The notes below the pieces were generated by a model that had not been told where the DNA came from, did not search any database, and was given only the letters and a program-made list of their open reading frames with translations. Below are positions 8,023 through 8,574 of a stretch of DNA of 8,574 nucleotides, piece by piece (positions within the stretch are counted from its first letter, which is position 1; the number at the start of each line of letters is the position of its first letter). The stretch is from the NCBI GenBank assembly GCA_020440405.1, contig JAGROF010000241.1, forward strand, positions 1-8,574. The letters run 5' to 3'. Position numbers and translations under genes: made by a program. The stretch is from Chlamydiia bacterium (GTDB taxonomy: Bacteria > Chlamydiota > Chlamydiia > Chlamydiales > Simkaniaceae).

Positions 8023-8574
8023 CTAAGTCTCCTCCATAACTCTTAACAAGTTTTGCAAAGTCCTTAATCGTTGAGGCCCCAAAAAAATCAATCATCGGAA
8101 TCTGAACGTGGAAAACCTCTTTGATTTTCGTTTGAACTTTTGCAAGGAGGAGAGAGTTTCCTCCCAAATCGAAAAAACTTTCCTCAGTAGAGATTGACGC
8201 ATTTTTCAAGATCTCCTTCCAGATGGCAACAAGTTTATCCTCCACGTCATTTGTTGGCACTGCCTTTTCTTGCGCATCTTTTTGCACATCTGGAAGAGCT
8301 TTCCGGTCAATTTTTTGAATAATCGTCCGAGGAAACTGGTCGAGTTGCATGTAATAGGTAGGAACCATGAATTTGGGGAGATGGTTTTGGAGATAGCCCC
8401 GCACCACATTTTTTGAAAGAGGCTCCTCTAAAATCGTTGTGTAGTAAGCAACAAGAAATCCCTTATCATTTAAGAGGACGGCCACTTCATCAATTTTCTC
8501 ATGACGCCTTAAGATGTTTTCAATTTCTCCGAGTTCAACCCGATGTCCCCGCAGTTTAACTTGGTAATCCATAC
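8003..8574 (-). CDS. Nonribosomal peptide synthetase, C-terminal part: end of adenylation domain plus carrier domain (5' end outside window)
   Basis: The visible 189 residues begin inside an adenylation domain. The first Met at 8572 is internal: MDYQVKLRGHRVELGEIE is the A8 core motif, normally preceded by Gly-Arg, and the two bases before it (GT) allow an Arg codon. The A10 motif PRTIIQKIDRKALP (81-94) keeps the catalytic Lys87, though IIQ replaces the common PNG. The carrier domain (about 108-178) has FFDLGGNSL with attachment Ser140. No condensation, epimerisation or thioesterase domain follows, so the chain must pass to another protein, most simply the KS of the next gene, which overlaps by 20 bp. 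The amino acid cannot be predicted because motifs A3-A6 and the specificity pocket lie outside the window. Whether a condensation domain or further modules exist upstream is unknown. Confidence 0.94.
   Translation of the reverse strand, partial: MDYQVKLRGHRVELGEIENILRRHEKIDEVAVLLNDKGFLVAYYTTILEEPLSKNVVRGYLQNHLPKFMVPTYYMQLDQFPRTIIQKIDRKALPDVQKDAQEKAVPTNDVEDKLVAIWKEILKNASISTEESFFDLGGNSLLLAKVQTKIKEVFHVQIPMIDFFGASTIKDFAKLVKSYGGDLDAVQKS
8029..8035 (-). promoter_or_regulatory. Shine-Dalgarno of the PKS gene
   Basis: GGAGGAG on the - strand, 6 nt before the ATG at 8022 and inside the end of the NRPS gene. It is a near-ideal site and fixes the PKS start just ahead of the KS motif DRIAIVGMSGRFP. Confidence 0.8.

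Noticed and set aside
8206..8409. A 67-codon open frame on the same strand as, and within, the NRPS gene
   Set aside because: It lies in another frame of a gene with clear A10 and carrier motifs; the residues show no family features.
8570..8572. ATG at 8572 as a true gene start giving a stand-alone carrier protein
   Set aside because: The residues from this Met are the A8 core motif of an adenylation domain, which cannot work without the upstream part; the frame is open to the window edge.

Overview
The window holds two convergent gene blocks. On the + strand is the end of recC (the window opens inside it) followed by a complete recB. These are core genes for double-strand-break repair. On the - strand, reading towards recB, is the 3' part of a small hybrid biosynthetic operon. 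It starts with the C-terminal end of a nonribosomal peptide synthetase (end of an adenylation domain plus a carrier domain). Next comes a 1019-residue polyketide synthase (ketosynthase, decayed acyltransferase, carrier protein, thioesterase), then an Sfp-type phosphopantetheinyl transferase. The two blocks meet in about 140 bp at 4196-4334.

The organism cannot be named from the sequence. Directly overlapping recC-recB with no recD following, and a short RecB (975 residues, against about 1180 in E. coli), fit a Chlamydiota-like bacterium, perhaps one of the amoeba- or arthropod-associated families with larger genomes. This is an inference; some gammaproteobacteria remain possible.

RecB and RecC would form the helicase-nuclease core of exonuclease V. 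RecB keeps its helicase motifs and its nuclease catalytic residues.

In the biosynthetic operon, the NRPS carrier would hold an activated amino acid (or a peptidyl chain, if condensation domains lie upstream). The KS would take that acyl group and extend it, or condense it internally. The PKS carrier would hold the product, and the C-terminal thioesterase would release it. The phosphopantetheinyl transferase arms both carriers. The genes overlap by 20 and 14 bp and each downstream gene has its own Shine-Dalgarno, so they are probably translated together.

The most notable points are: (1) the acyltransferase of the PKS is a shortened relic with Gly in place of the catalytic Ser, while the domains on both sides look functional; (2) the last quarter of recB changes sharply in base composition, becoming C-rich and G-poor; and (3) a 45-codon open stretch without a start codon lies between the convergent blocks and may be a gene remnant.
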